This document shows positions 26,673 to 35,149 of a DNA stretch of 64,000 nt, in pieces. Numbering within the stretch: the first letter of the stretch is position 1; every line of letters starts with the position of its first letter. The notes below the pieces were generated by a model that saw nothing but the letters and a program-made list of their open reading frames with translations, did no database searches and had not been told where the DNA came from. The DNA is from CAYNWT01 sp964450955. Lineage in GTDB: Bacteria; Planctomycetota; Planctomycetia; Planctomycetales; Planctomycetaceae. The stretch lies in assembly GCA_964450955.1 (NCBI GenBank), contig CAYVFI010000013.1:62001-126000 (forward strand), in the 5' to 3' direction. A program made the position numbers and the translations under genes.

Positions 26673-29600
26673 ATGAAGACTCTCCTGTTCGCCGTGTCAC
26701 TTGCCTGCCTCGCGACTTCTGCCGCGGCCGACGAAGATCTTAAACTGGCCGGCATCTTCACCGACCGCGCCGTTCTGCAGCGAGACCACGTCCTGCCAAT
26801 TTGGGGAACCGCCAAACCGGGCTCGACCGTGTCCGTGGCCCTGGGCGCGAGGACCGCCGCAGCGACCGCGAACGACAAAGGTCATTGGGTCGCAACTCTC
26901 AGACCCCAGAAAGCGTCGAGCCTGAGCATGGTTCTTCAGGTCACATGTGGCGACCAGAAAATCGTTCGCACCGACATCCTACTGGGCGATGTCTGGCACG
27001 CAAGCGGTCAGTCCAATATGGCCATGACTGTCGGGGCCGCAGCTAAGTCGCTTGAGACTGTCCGGGAAGCCGCCGCAAACGCCGACCTGCAAACGATCCG
27101 CTTCACCCGTCTCACAGCCGGCCCATCCACCGCGCCGCTGGAACAGTTGGCGAACCCTGCGAATTGGATCCGGTGTACTTCGCAAACCGTCAAATCGTTT
27201 TCCGCCGCCGCGTTCTTCTTCGCTCGAAAACTGCACGCCGAAGTGGGCGTTCCCATTGGCATCATCGACAGTTCGCGAGGAGGAACGCCTATCGAACCGT
27301 TTATCCCGCCAGCCGCGTTCCAGGGACACCCGACACTCGAACGCGAAGCCGAACTGGCTGAACTCAACGACCTGGCCGGCATCTGGCAGCTCCCCGGCGG
27401 AGTCCGCGCGCGGGATGGAAACTGGATGCCTGGCCAACTGTTTAATTCACGCATCGCTCCCGTCAGGCAATTCGCGGTGACAGGCTGTATCTGGTACCAG
27501 GGCGAATCAAACTGTGGCAAACGCGAAGACCCCCGGCACTACCGGTACAAGATGCGAGCGTTAATTGACGGTTGGCGTAACGAGTTGGGCCAATCTGTGC
27601 CGTTTTACTTTGTGCAGTTGCCGGGCAGTGGTGCCGGAACCAACTGGCCCTACCTGCGTGAACAACAACGCCTTGCATCCATCGATGAAAAAATTGGCCG
27701 CGTTGGGATGGCCGTAACAATTGACCTCGAACACCCCGACATCCATCCGCCAAACAAAATTGCAGTCGGCGAACGGCTGGCTCGCTGGGCTCTTTTCGAA
27801 CACTACAAAAAACCGATTCAGCCAAGTGGCCCCGTTCTGTCCGACGTTCGCTTTGACGGCCCGCGGGCAATCGTCACCTTCGATGCAGCCAGTTTCGGAT
27901 TACGCACTTCACCAGACGCCAACACTCCGGTTGATAAACCAAAGCACTTTGAATTGCTGGACAGACGTGGAACCTGGCACGCGGCTGATGCTCGCATTGT
28001 TGACAGCGCGGTTCATGTCACAGCGGATGCCGTCATCGAACCCGCCGCCGTGCGATACGCATACGCCGTGGCTCCGGAAGGCTGCAACCTGTTCAATACC
28101 GCAGGCTTGCCGGCATCGCCGTTCTGTTCGCATCCGGAATTCCTGACCTCCCACCCCGATATTCCATCCAGTCCACCGCTGGTTATCGCCCACCGTGGAG
28201 CATCGAAGGACGCGCCGGAGAACACGCTGGCTGCGTTCAATCTGGCGTTCGAATTGGGTGCGGATGGCATCGAAGCAGACTTCCGGCTGACCAAAGACGG
28301 CAAGATCGTGTGCATGCACGACGCAAACACCAAGCGGGTCGCCGAGAAGAACCTGGTCGTCGCTGAATCGACCCTGGCCGAACTTTCCAAACTGGATGTC
28401 GGGAGTTGGAAGAACGAAGAATTTCAGTACGAACGCGTCCCAACTCTACGCGACGTTATTGATGTTATCCCTCGCGGCAAGACCTTTGTTATCGAACTGA
28501 AAGTGGGCCCTGAGATCATCGCTCCTCTGAAGCAAGTTCTCGAATCATCCGACATCTATCCAGAACAGTGTCTGATTATCAGCTTCAAGGCAGACACCAT
28601 CGCCGAGGCCAAACGCCAGCTTCCCAGCATCAAAGCGCATTGGCTATCGGGACATAAGTTTGACAAGAAGGCGAACACCTGGTCGCCAACCCCGGAGAAG
28701 GTCATCGAAACGCTGCGTCGAATCGGAGCGGACGGTTTCGGAAGCCAGGCCAATCGCCAGCGGTTCGACGCGAAGTCCGTCGATAAGTTGCGGTCGGCAG
28801 GGTTCGAAGAGTTCCACGTATGGACCATCAACGACACTTCGATTGCCCAACATTACCGCGAACTGGGAACGTGGGGAATTACGACAGATCGCCCTGGTTA
28901 CATCCGACAAAATGTAACTCCGCTTTACGTGGCGAAGCCTGTGACTCGGGTCGGTGAGTTTACGTCCGGTATCGAAGGGCCAGCCTGTGATCACTCTGGA
29001 ACGCTGTACGCAGTGAATTATCAGCGTCAGGGAACCATCGGCCGCGTTGACGAAAACGGTCGGGTGGATGTCTTCGCCAGGCTACCCAAAGGCAGCGTCG
29101 GGAATGGAATTCGGTTCAATCGAAACGGTGATCTTCTCGTGGCCGACTACACTAACCACAACATTCTGCGAGTCGATCGGCAGACGCGGGCGATCACGGT
29201 TCATGCTCAAAACGAAAACATGAATCAGCCCAACGATCTTGCGATCACGTCTGACGGAACACTGTTCGCCAGCGATCCAAACTGGACACAGGGCACCGGA
29301 CAGCTGTGGCGAATCGATCCGGACGGAACCACAAAGCTGCTGGCCAGGGACATGGGCACGACCAACGGTATCGAAGTTTCCCCGGACGAAAAAACGCTGT
29401 ACGTGAACGAAAGCAAGCAGCGGAACATCTGGGCGTTAACGATGAACCAGGATAAGTCGCTGTCCAACAAACGGTTGTTCAAGCGGTTCCCCGACTTCGG
29501 TTTGGATGGCATGCGATGCGACATCGATGGCAATCTGTACGTCACTCGTCACGGCAAAGGGACAGTGGTTAAGCTGTCGCCAACCGGCGATGTGCTGCGA

Positions 29601-31349
29601 GAAATCAAACTGCCTGGAACCAAACCCAGCAATATCTGTTTCGGCGGTCCCGATGGCCGAACCGCATTTGTTACTGAAGTTGATAATACGCAAATCGTCT
29701 CGTTCCGTGTCCAGAAGCCAGGCCTTGCGTGGAATCGGCCGGAACCGAAGGCTCCGGAAAAAGACGAAGTCGTTCGTGTCTTCATCTTCGCCGGGCAATC
29801 CAACATGGTGGGTTCCGACTCAAAGATCGGTGATGTCTACCGGTTCCCACCATTTGACGGACTGCAGAATCCTCAGCCGAATGTGAAGTTCTCTTACTGC
29901 ATCGGCCGCGAAAACAAAATGCGTTCCAACGGTTGGGTCGATCTGGCTGCCGTGAATAACGTGGTCGGGCCCGAACTTAGCTTCGCTCGCAAAGTCTCAC
30001 AAAACATCGACGCCCCAATCGCGATTATCAAATGCGCTGCGGGCGGAACACACCTCGGCGGTGACTGGAACCCAGACACGCCTTTGGGGTTCAAAATGTA
30101 CCCGCTGGCACTGGACCTTGTGCGTTCGTCCCTGGCCGAATTAGACAAGCAGGGCATTCGCTATCGCATTGAAGGTTTTATGTGGCACCAGGGCGAGAAC
30201 GACATGTTCGAAAAAGACTACATGCCCGCCTACGGTAAAAACCTTGCCAACTTCCTGGCCAGTTGGCGACGCGACCTGAAAACACCGGATCTCAAATTCT
30301 ACGTGGGCGAACTGTGTTGCAAAACAATCTGGGGCATGGACCTGCGGCCGCGGATGTACGCCATCAGCAAAGGTCAACGCGAAGTGACGGAAGCCGACAA
30401 ACTGGCTGAATACATTCCCACGTCACATGTTGGCGTGGAAATCGGCGGCGGTGTCGGACTCCACTATCACTACGGGACGCTCGGTCAGCTCGAACATGGC
30501 GTCAACTACGCCGATGCGTACCTCAGAACAATCGGCAAGCTAAAGCAGACGCCTCGCAAACTGGTCTCGTGGCCTTACGCGAAAGGTTCAAAAGTCAAAT
30601 TGTTTGTGCTGGCCGGACATCGCAACATGGAAGGCGAACGAGCATTCGTGGATACACTGAAACGAATGAATGTCCTGAACCGAGACCTGGCCAGCGACAA
30701 TCACGAAATCGCCTACAAGTACAGCATCGGCGGGGGCTACAAGGTTTCAAACGGATGGGAACCCCTGGGGCCAACTGGGTTCTACGACACCTTCGGCCCG
30801 GAACTTAGCTTTGCCGACACTCTCTCCATAGTGCTGGACGACAACTTCGCCATTGCCAAGTTCACGCACAGCGGCACCCAGATGAACGACTGGACTCCGG
30901 AAGGCAGCGAAGCAAAGTCCCGTAACATCTATCCGAAGTTTATTCAGTTCATCAAAGAATCGGTTGCCGAAGTTGAAGCCAGAGGCCACGAAGTCGAACT
31001 CACAATCTGGTATCACGTTGGCGAAAACGACATGTCGTTCGGTCCCTATCGAGGCAAAGCAGCAGACCGTCTGAAATCAACGGTGCAGCAAAGTCGGAAG
31101 GACCTCGGCCTGCCCAACCTCAAGTGGCTCGTTAGCCAGCAGAAACCAACCAACGACAAACGGGTAAACGTCGTCCAGGTAACAACAAAGTTCGAACGTC
31201 TCGACAGAGCGGACCCCAACCTGTTTCACATTAAAGCGTTCAACCTGCCACCACAGGAAAGAAAACTGGTTCTCGACACACAGGGCATCGTCTCTCTCGG
31301 TCGCTTCATCGCCGAACACTACGTCCGTAAAATTCACAATTCTGAATAA
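26673..31349 (+). CDS. Secreted multidomain protein: three SGNH esterase domains, GDPD domain and beta-propeller
   Basis: 1558 residues with an N-terminal signal peptide (MKTLLFAVSLACLATSAAA). Domain order: a sialate-O-acetylesterase-like domain (about 20-490) with the nucleophile in GQSNM (S114) and CIWYQGESN; a glycerophosphodiester phosphodiesterase domain (about 500-745) with IAHRGASKDAPENT (H507) and the ADFRLTKDGKIVCMHD metal site; an SMP-30/gluconolactonase-like propeller (about 750-1020); a second SGNH domain (about 1030-1300) with FAGQSNM (S1043) and MWHQGEND; and a third (about 1305-1550) where the motif reads AGHRNM, so Ser is Arg (R1317). The third is probably a pseudo-enzyme. Likely removes acyl groups from, and cleaves, extracellular polysaccharide or phosphodiester polymers. 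No frameshift links these domains; the frame is continuous. Confidence 0.88.
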   Translation: MKTLLFAVSLACLATSAAADEDLKLAGIFTDRAVLQRDHVLPIWGTAKPGSTVSVALGARTAAATANDKGHWVATLRPQKASSLSMVLQVTCGDQKIVRTDILLGDVWHASGQSNMAMTVGAAAKSLETVREAAANADLQTIRFTRLTAGPSTAPLEQLANPANWIRCTSQTVKSFSAAAFFFARKLHAEVGVPIGIIDSSRGGTPIEPFIPPAAFQGHPTLEREAELAELNDLAGIWQLPGGVRARDGNWMPGQLFNSRIAPVRQFAVTGCIWYQGESNCGKREDPRHYRYKMRALIDGWRNELGQSVPFYFVQLPGSGAGTNWPYLREQQRLASIDEKIGRVGMAVTIDLEHPDIHPPNKIAVGERLARWALFEHYKKPIQPSGPVLSDVRFDGPRAIVTFDAASFGLRTSPDANTPVDKPKHFELLDRRGTWHAADARIVDSAVHVTADAVIEPAAVRYAYAVAPEGCNLFNTAGLPASPFCSHPEFLTSHPDIPSSPPLVIAHRGASKDAPENTLAAFNLAFELGADGIEADFRLTKDGKIVCMHDANTKRVAEKNLVVAESTLAELSKLDVGSWKNEEFQYERVPTLRDVIDVIPRGKTFVIELKVGPEIIAPLKQVLESSDIYPEQCLIISFKADTIAEAKRQLPSIKAHWLSGHKFDKKANTWSPTPEKVIETLRRIGADGFGSQANRQRFDAKSVDKLRSAGFEEFHVWTINDTSIAQHYRELGTWGITTDRPGYIRQNVTPLYVAKPVTRVGEFTSGIEGPACDHSGTLYAVNYQRQGTIGRVDENGRVDVFARLPKGSVGNGIRFNRNGDLLVADYTNHNILRVDRQTRAITVHAQNENMNQPNDLAITSDGTLFASDPNWTQGTGQLWRIDPDGTTKLLARDMGTTNGIEVSPDEKTLYVNESKQRNIWALTMNQDKSLSNKRLFKRFPDFGLDGMRCDIDGNLYVTRHGKGTVVKLSPTGDVLREIKLPGTKPSNICFGGPDGRTAFVTEVDNTQIVSFRVQKPGLAWNRPEPKAPEKDEVVRVFIFAGQSNMVGSDSKIGDVYRFPPFDGLQNPQPNVKFSYCIGRENKMRSNGWVDLAAVNNVVGPELSFARKVSQNIDAPIAIIKCAAGGTHLGGDWNPDTPLGFKMYPLALDLVRSSLAELDKQGIRYRIEGFMWHQGENDMFEKDYMPAYGKNLANFLASWRRDLKTPDLKFYVGELCCKTIWGMDLRPRMYAISKGQREVTEADKLAEYIPTSHVGVEIGGGVGLHYHYGTLGQLEHGVNYADAYLRTIGKLKQTPRKLVSWPYAKGSKVKLFVLAGHRNMEGERAFVDTLKRMNVLNRDLASDNHEIAYKYSIGGGYKVSNGWEPLGPTGFYDTFGPELSFADTLSIVLDDNFAIAKFTHSGTQMNDWTPEGSEAKSRNIYPKFIQFIKESVAEVEARGHEVELTIWYHVGENDMSFGPYRGKAADRLKSTVQQSRKDLGLPNLKWLVSQQKPTNDKRVNVVQVTTKFERLDRADPNLFHIKAFNLPPQERKLVLDTQGIVSLGRFIAEHYVRKIHNSE

Positions 31350-31389
31350 GAACCTAACGCCATCGTGCCCAACAACATCCGCGACCACA

Positions 31390-33072
31390 TCACACACGAT
31401 GTCTCTGCGACGCCAGCGCCAGCGGCGCGCAGGCTGTGGTTGCCAGTGGAACCAACAACATCGCACACACCAACGCCAACAACGGTGCAGGAATCGCACT
31501 GAATTCTGGCGACTTTGTGGCAAGCCCAACGGTGGTTACAAGGTGAACCACCCACAAAGCACCGAGGCACCCAAGAGCCCGCTTGCTTACCGCGCGATCG
31601 CGAATGGCTCTCCAAATCGCATAAAAACAAACAGCGACAATGGCGACCGCCACAATATACGCGTAGACAACCCACAAGTTGGCGCCACGCCACCCCGTTT
31701 GCTTGTCGTAAATCGCGATACCAATGTGGGCGTAACCGAGAACGGACAGCGCGACGAACACGCGAGGATAAAGCGGCATCCACAATCCGAAGGCAAACAT
31801 GACAGATGTCAGGCTGATGTACGACATCGTCAAACTACAAATGGCTCCAAACCACCAGCCTGGAGAAACGTTGCCTGCCACCTGAACCGCCGCTGCGGAC
31901 ACCTTGGGCCCAATCTCGCCGTCCCCGCCAAACTTCACAAACAGAAACGCTCCGATCCACATGAACGACCAGGCCACAACGGAACAAAACGCGACCACCA
32001 CCAACTTAATCGCAATCAACTGACCATTGGACATTGGCCGCGTCGCATCAAAGACCGAAAACCGCCACACGTTTTCAACACGCTGCAACCCCACCGTTGA
32101 GTGCACTCCCAGCAACTGAAACATAAACGGACTTAGCAGCAGACCAAGTCCCCAAAAAATCGGTTCGCCCTGCCAAATCGTTTCCCCATGCGCGGCGTGC
32201 GGATACATCCATGTCATCAGCCGGCCAAACAACCACAACATCACCGGCGCCGCCACGCCACACAGTAGAACTGTCGGACCACACCTTCTGAACTCATAAG
32301 ACGTCTGAGCGGTCATTGGGCCGCGGAACGGCTTGCGAACCACCTTGCCGGAAAACAACCCGGGCCAGAACGCGGCGACCGAACCAAAGAACTCAAACGC
32401 TTCACCCCTTCGTTGCAGTCCAACTGCCGCGACGGTTCCGCAAACAGCTACTGCGGTTATCAGAAGAAGCACGCCGTAGTGAATGGCGGTCAGCTGGAAG
32501 TACTCCGGACGACCGATTGCCAAAACAAACGGTTCCCCAAACTCACGGTCGGCGTGGTACTTGACAAGCAACACGATCATGACCGTGAACGCCAACAGCA
32601 TCGCCAGCAGTTTGTCGATAATCGATCGGGGCGACCATGTTGCAGCAGTCAACCAAAGACCGGCACAACCAACGCACACCGTAGGCGCGACGATTGGCAG
32701 TGGGACTCCGGCTGACTTTGAGAACAGCAGCGTTGGCACGATAAAACAAGCGGCAGACACACACGCCGCAAACGCCATCGGCACAATGACAAGCTGCAGG
32801 GTCGATATGGGGCGAGCGAACCCAAGTCTGTAGCTAAACCCGTCGCCCGCGCGGTCCAGTTCGCGAATCCAGATCATGGACAGCAGACTGGTGATCGCCG
32901 CTATCAGCACGACCACCCCGCGCGCTGCTTCGATGTAGTCACCCTGTCCGGCTCGGCGCATGCCTTCGACGAAGAACAACACGATCGCGACCGAGTAACC
33001 AAGCCGGCCCAACAAGTCAGCTCGACTGGTTCGCAATAGTTCCCACAACATCGCTCTGGTCGTCGCGTTCAT
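31390..33072 (-). CDS. ABC transporter permease subunit
   Basis: Integral membrane protein of 560 residues with about twelve hydrophobic segments spread over its length and a hydrophilic loop around residues 230-270. It follows the ATP-binding gene with a one-base gap on the same strand, so it is the membrane partner. No similarity to a defined substrate class is recognised. ABC-2-type exporters controlled by YtrA-like GntR repressors often respond to cell-wall stress, but this link is inferred from gene order only. Confidence 0.8.
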   Translation of the reverse strand: MNATTRAMLWELLRTSRADLLGRLGYSVAIVLFFVEGMRRAGQGDYIEAARGVVVLIAAITSLLSMIWIRELDRAGDGFSYRLGFARPISTLQLVIVPMAFAACVSAACFIVPTLLFSKSAGVPLPIVAPTVCVGCAGLWLTAATWSPRSIIDKLLAMLLAFTVMIVLLVKYHADREFGEPFVLAIGRPEYFQLTAIHYGVLLLITAVAVCGTVAAVGLQRRGEAFEFFGSVAAFWPGLFSGKVVRKPFRGPMTAQTSYEFRRCGPTVLLCGVAAPVMLWLFGRLMTWMYPHAAHGETIWQGEPIFWGLGLLLSPFMFQLLGVHSTVGLQRVENVWRFSVFDATRPMSNGQLIAIKLVVVAFCSVVAWSFMWIGAFLFVKFGGDGEIGPKVSAAAVQVAGNVSPGWWFGAICSLTMSYISLTSVMFAFGLWMPLYPRVFVALSVLGYAHIGIAIYDKQTGWRGANLWVVYAYIVAVAIVAVCFYAIWRAIRDRAVSKRALGCLGALWVVHLVTTVGLATKSPEFSAIPAPLLALVCAMLLVPLATTACAPLALASQRHRV

Positions 33073-33073
33073 A

Positions 33074-33973
33074 CTACGCCTCCGCCATCACGCGATCGTG
33101 ACCAACTCGAGCCACAAAAATTTCCTGCAGAGAGGCCGTGCGAGACTTCAAAACTTCACCACCGTTCGCGCGAAGCGACTCGGCCACGTCGTCTGATCCA
33201 TTACAGACTATTGTCCAGGTCCGCCCCAACCGTTCGGCCGAAACAACACCCGCGATGGCCGGCATCGTGTCGCGCTCCTCTTCAAACTGAACCGCCAACA
33301 GTTGGTGCTGCTCTTTCACAACGTCCAGGCCGCCTTCGACAACGACCTTCCCCGCGTCAATCATGACAATGTCGTCGGACATCTGTTCGACTTCGTCCAG
33401 CAGGTGCGATGAGAAGACTGCCGTTCGTCCATCGTCTGCGACCGCTCGGATAATCGCGTTCAGAATGTCTTTTCGCACAACGGCATCCAGCCCCGTTGAT
33501 GGTTCGTCCAGCAACAATAAATCAGGCCGATGAGCAACAGCCGCAACCAGGCCAACCTGAGCCCGCATGCCTTTCGACAGGTCTTTGACCTTCTTCGAAA
33601 CATCAAGGCCGAATGTTGTCAGTAGTTCGTCGGCATAAGCCTGATCCCACCTCGGGTGGTAAGCGGCCGTGTACCGCATGAGTTCACTAATGCGCATCCA
33701 GCCGGGCAGTTCGCGTTCTTCCGACAAGTAGCCAACGCGTTCCAGTACGGCCACCGGTTCTCTGACCGGATCCAGTCCGAAGACACGAACCGAGCCTGAC
33801 TGAGCCCGCAACAAACCCAGCAGATGGCGAATCAGCGTTGTCTTTCCCTGGCCGTTCGCGCCCACCAGTCCGTACACCCGTCCCGGTTCGACAGTCAAAT
33901 TGACACCATCAAGTGCCTGCGTGTTTCCGAACTTTCTGGACAGCCCCGAGACTTCCACAACATTATCGGTCAT
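33074..33973 (-). CDS. ABC transporter ATP-binding protein
   Basis: 299-residue ATPase. Walker A is GANGQGKTTL; the ABC signature is degenerate, LSKGMRAQVGL; Walker B is LLLLDEPSTGLD, followed by the switch histidine in VFSSHLLDEVEQM. The N-terminal TQALDGVNLTVEPG matches exporters of the CcmA/YtrB group. Its start overlaps the GntR stop by four bases and its stop lies one base from the permease start, so the three genes form one tight operon. Confidence 0.93.
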   Translation of the reverse strand: MTDNVVEVSGLSRKFGNTQALDGVNLTVEPGRVYGLVGANGQGKTTLIRHLLGLLRAQSGSVRVFGLDPVREPVAVLERVGYLSEERELPGWMRISELMRYTAAYHPRWDQAYADELLTTFGLDVSKKVKDLSKGMRAQVGLVAAVAHRPDLLLLDEPSTGLDAVVRKDILNAIIRAVADDGRTAVFSSHLLDEVEQMSDDIVMIDAGKVVVEGGLDVVKEQHQLLAVQFEEERDTMPAIAGVVSAERLGRTWTIVCNGSDDVAESLRANGGEVLKSRTASLQEIFVARVGHDRVMAEA

Positions 33974-34374
33974 CGTTCACCCCCACCCGACTTGCCCTTG
34001 TTCAAAGCCTCATGCCGCTTCCTGAGTAGTGCCAGAATCTCTTCAAACGTAAATCCCAATTGACTGGCATCCGCCAACAACGCATCCGTACGTTGAGTCA
34101 GAATGCGCTTCTGTTCTTTGCGAGCCAACGGCGATTTCGTTTCGGCCACAAACGTGCCAGCTCCCTGACGCTTGTAAACCAGACCTTCCGTCTGCAGGAC
34201 TCCGTACGCTTTCACGACCGTGTTGGGAGTCACCGAAAGCCGTTCGGCCAGAACCCTGATGGCTGGCAATTCTTCATCAGTGCGCAGCTTGCCAGCGGCA
34301 ATCAGGTACTTGACCTGATTCACGATCTGTCGGTAGATCGGAACGCCGTCCTGGAGAGAAATCTCAATCTGCAC
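33970..34374 (-). CDS. GntR family transcriptional regulator, YtrA type
   Basis: 134 residues. The winged helix begins DGVPIYRQIVNQVKYLIAAGKLRTDEELPAIRVLAERLSVTPNTVVKAYGVLQTEGLVYKRQGAGTFVA, the standard GntR pattern; the effector domain is only a short helical tail as in YtrA-subfamily members. It is the first gene of the operon with the ABC transporter. The palindrome at 34396-34415, 22 bases upstream of its start codon, is the probable operator, which would make the operon autoregulated. Confidence 0.93.
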   Translation of the reverse strand: MQIEISLQDGVPIYRQIVNQVKYLIAAGKLRTDEELPAIRVLAERLSVTPNTVVKAYGVLQTEGLVYKRQGAGTFVAETKSPLARKEQKRILTQRTDALLADASQLGFTFEEILALLRKRHEALNKGKSGGGER

Positions 34375-34395
34375 AACCTGACCTCAAAGTACAAC

Positions 34396-34415
34396 TGTAT
34401 CATTACTGTGATACA
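34396..34415. promoter_or_regulatory. Probable GntR/YtrA operator
   Basis: TGTATCA and TGATACA form a perfect seven-base inverted repeat around six bases, just upstream of the gntR gene. A TTGACA lies about 13 bases further upstream on the same strand (34428-34433), so a repressor bound here would cover the promoter. The palindrome size fits GntR dimers. Confidence 0.65.
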
Positions 34416-34514
34416 ATCGTTGCATTGTGTCAAGAAATAGAATGGCAGAACGAAAAGACTGTATGCGGCAATGCCTCGACGCCCGCTGCCTCTCTCAACC
34501 GCTACGGAAGTCGC

Positions 34515-34982
34515 TCAAGCAGATCTCTCTCGGTGGCCATGGAGCTCCTGAATCTGGTTCCGGTATGCAGTCTGGTGTTTGACGAACTGGTCAATCGAAA
34601 AATTGATTCTTATCAGACTGGCCACTGCGCGAAACCCAAGCACACAAGCGATCGCAAAGCAGATACCCGCAATCCAATAGAGAACCACGTTACGATTCCC
34701 CGATGCAATCACCGAACCAACGCCCATGCTTATGAACGCGAACGCACCTGGGACCATAAGCAAATTGTCTAACTCGGCAATCCGAAACTCTCCCCCGGCT
34801 CTTTCAACTTTCGGCTCATCTGGAAGTGACTGCCAGAACTCGGACTCGTTTTCCGCCATCAATCGTCGAATCTCCTGCTCAGCCTCGCAGGGTTCATCCT
34901 GATTCTCAGGTGCTACGACCTGCGGCTCTTCCGCAGGAATCGCGATCGGTCCCGTCGGCTCTTCATGAACCAGGTGGGCCAT
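34515..34982 (-). CDS. Hypothetical membrane protein
   Basis: 155 residues. An acidic N-terminal part (about 1-70) rich in E and P is followed by two membrane helices (about 75-97 and 100-122) and a short C-terminal cytoplasmic helix. Not recognised as a known family. It is the same strand as, but separated by 80 bases and an operator from, the gntR operon, and lies downstream of nothing obvious; it would need its own promoter. Confidence 0.6.
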   Translation of the reverse strand: MAHLVHEEPTGPIAIPAEEPQVVAPENQDEPCEAEQEIRRLMAENESEFWQSLPDEPKVERAGGEFRIAELDNLLMVPGAFAFISMGVGSVIASGNRNVVLYWIAGICFAIACVLGFRAVASLIRINFSIDQFVKHQTAYRNQIQELHGHRERSA

Positions 34983-35033
34983 GTTGCAAAAGTGGCATAC
35001 GACAGTGTCACTACTGGCAACGACCTGAAGTTT

Positions 35034-35118
35034 ATGTAGCCGACTCAGGCCCTGAGTCGGTCCGGTACGGACTTCGTCGCCATGCGACTAACTGGCTGAG
35101 GGCCTCAGCCAGCTACAT
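35034..35118. repeat. Four-hairpin palindromic element closed by an outer stem
   Basis: ATGTAGC at the left and GCTACAT at the right form an outer stem. Inside are four hairpins in a row: CGACTCAGG/CCTGAGTCG (35041-35059), TCCG/CGGA (35061-35071), GTCGC/GCGAC (35076-35088) and CTGGCTGAGG/CCTCAGCCAG (35092-35112). The loops are only one or three bases. It fills most of the gap between two minus-strand genes. It resembles a REP-type or small non-autonomous mobile element. Confidence 0.8.
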
Positions 35119-35149
35119 TTCTGCTTGTCACTCACTCGTAGATGCACCG

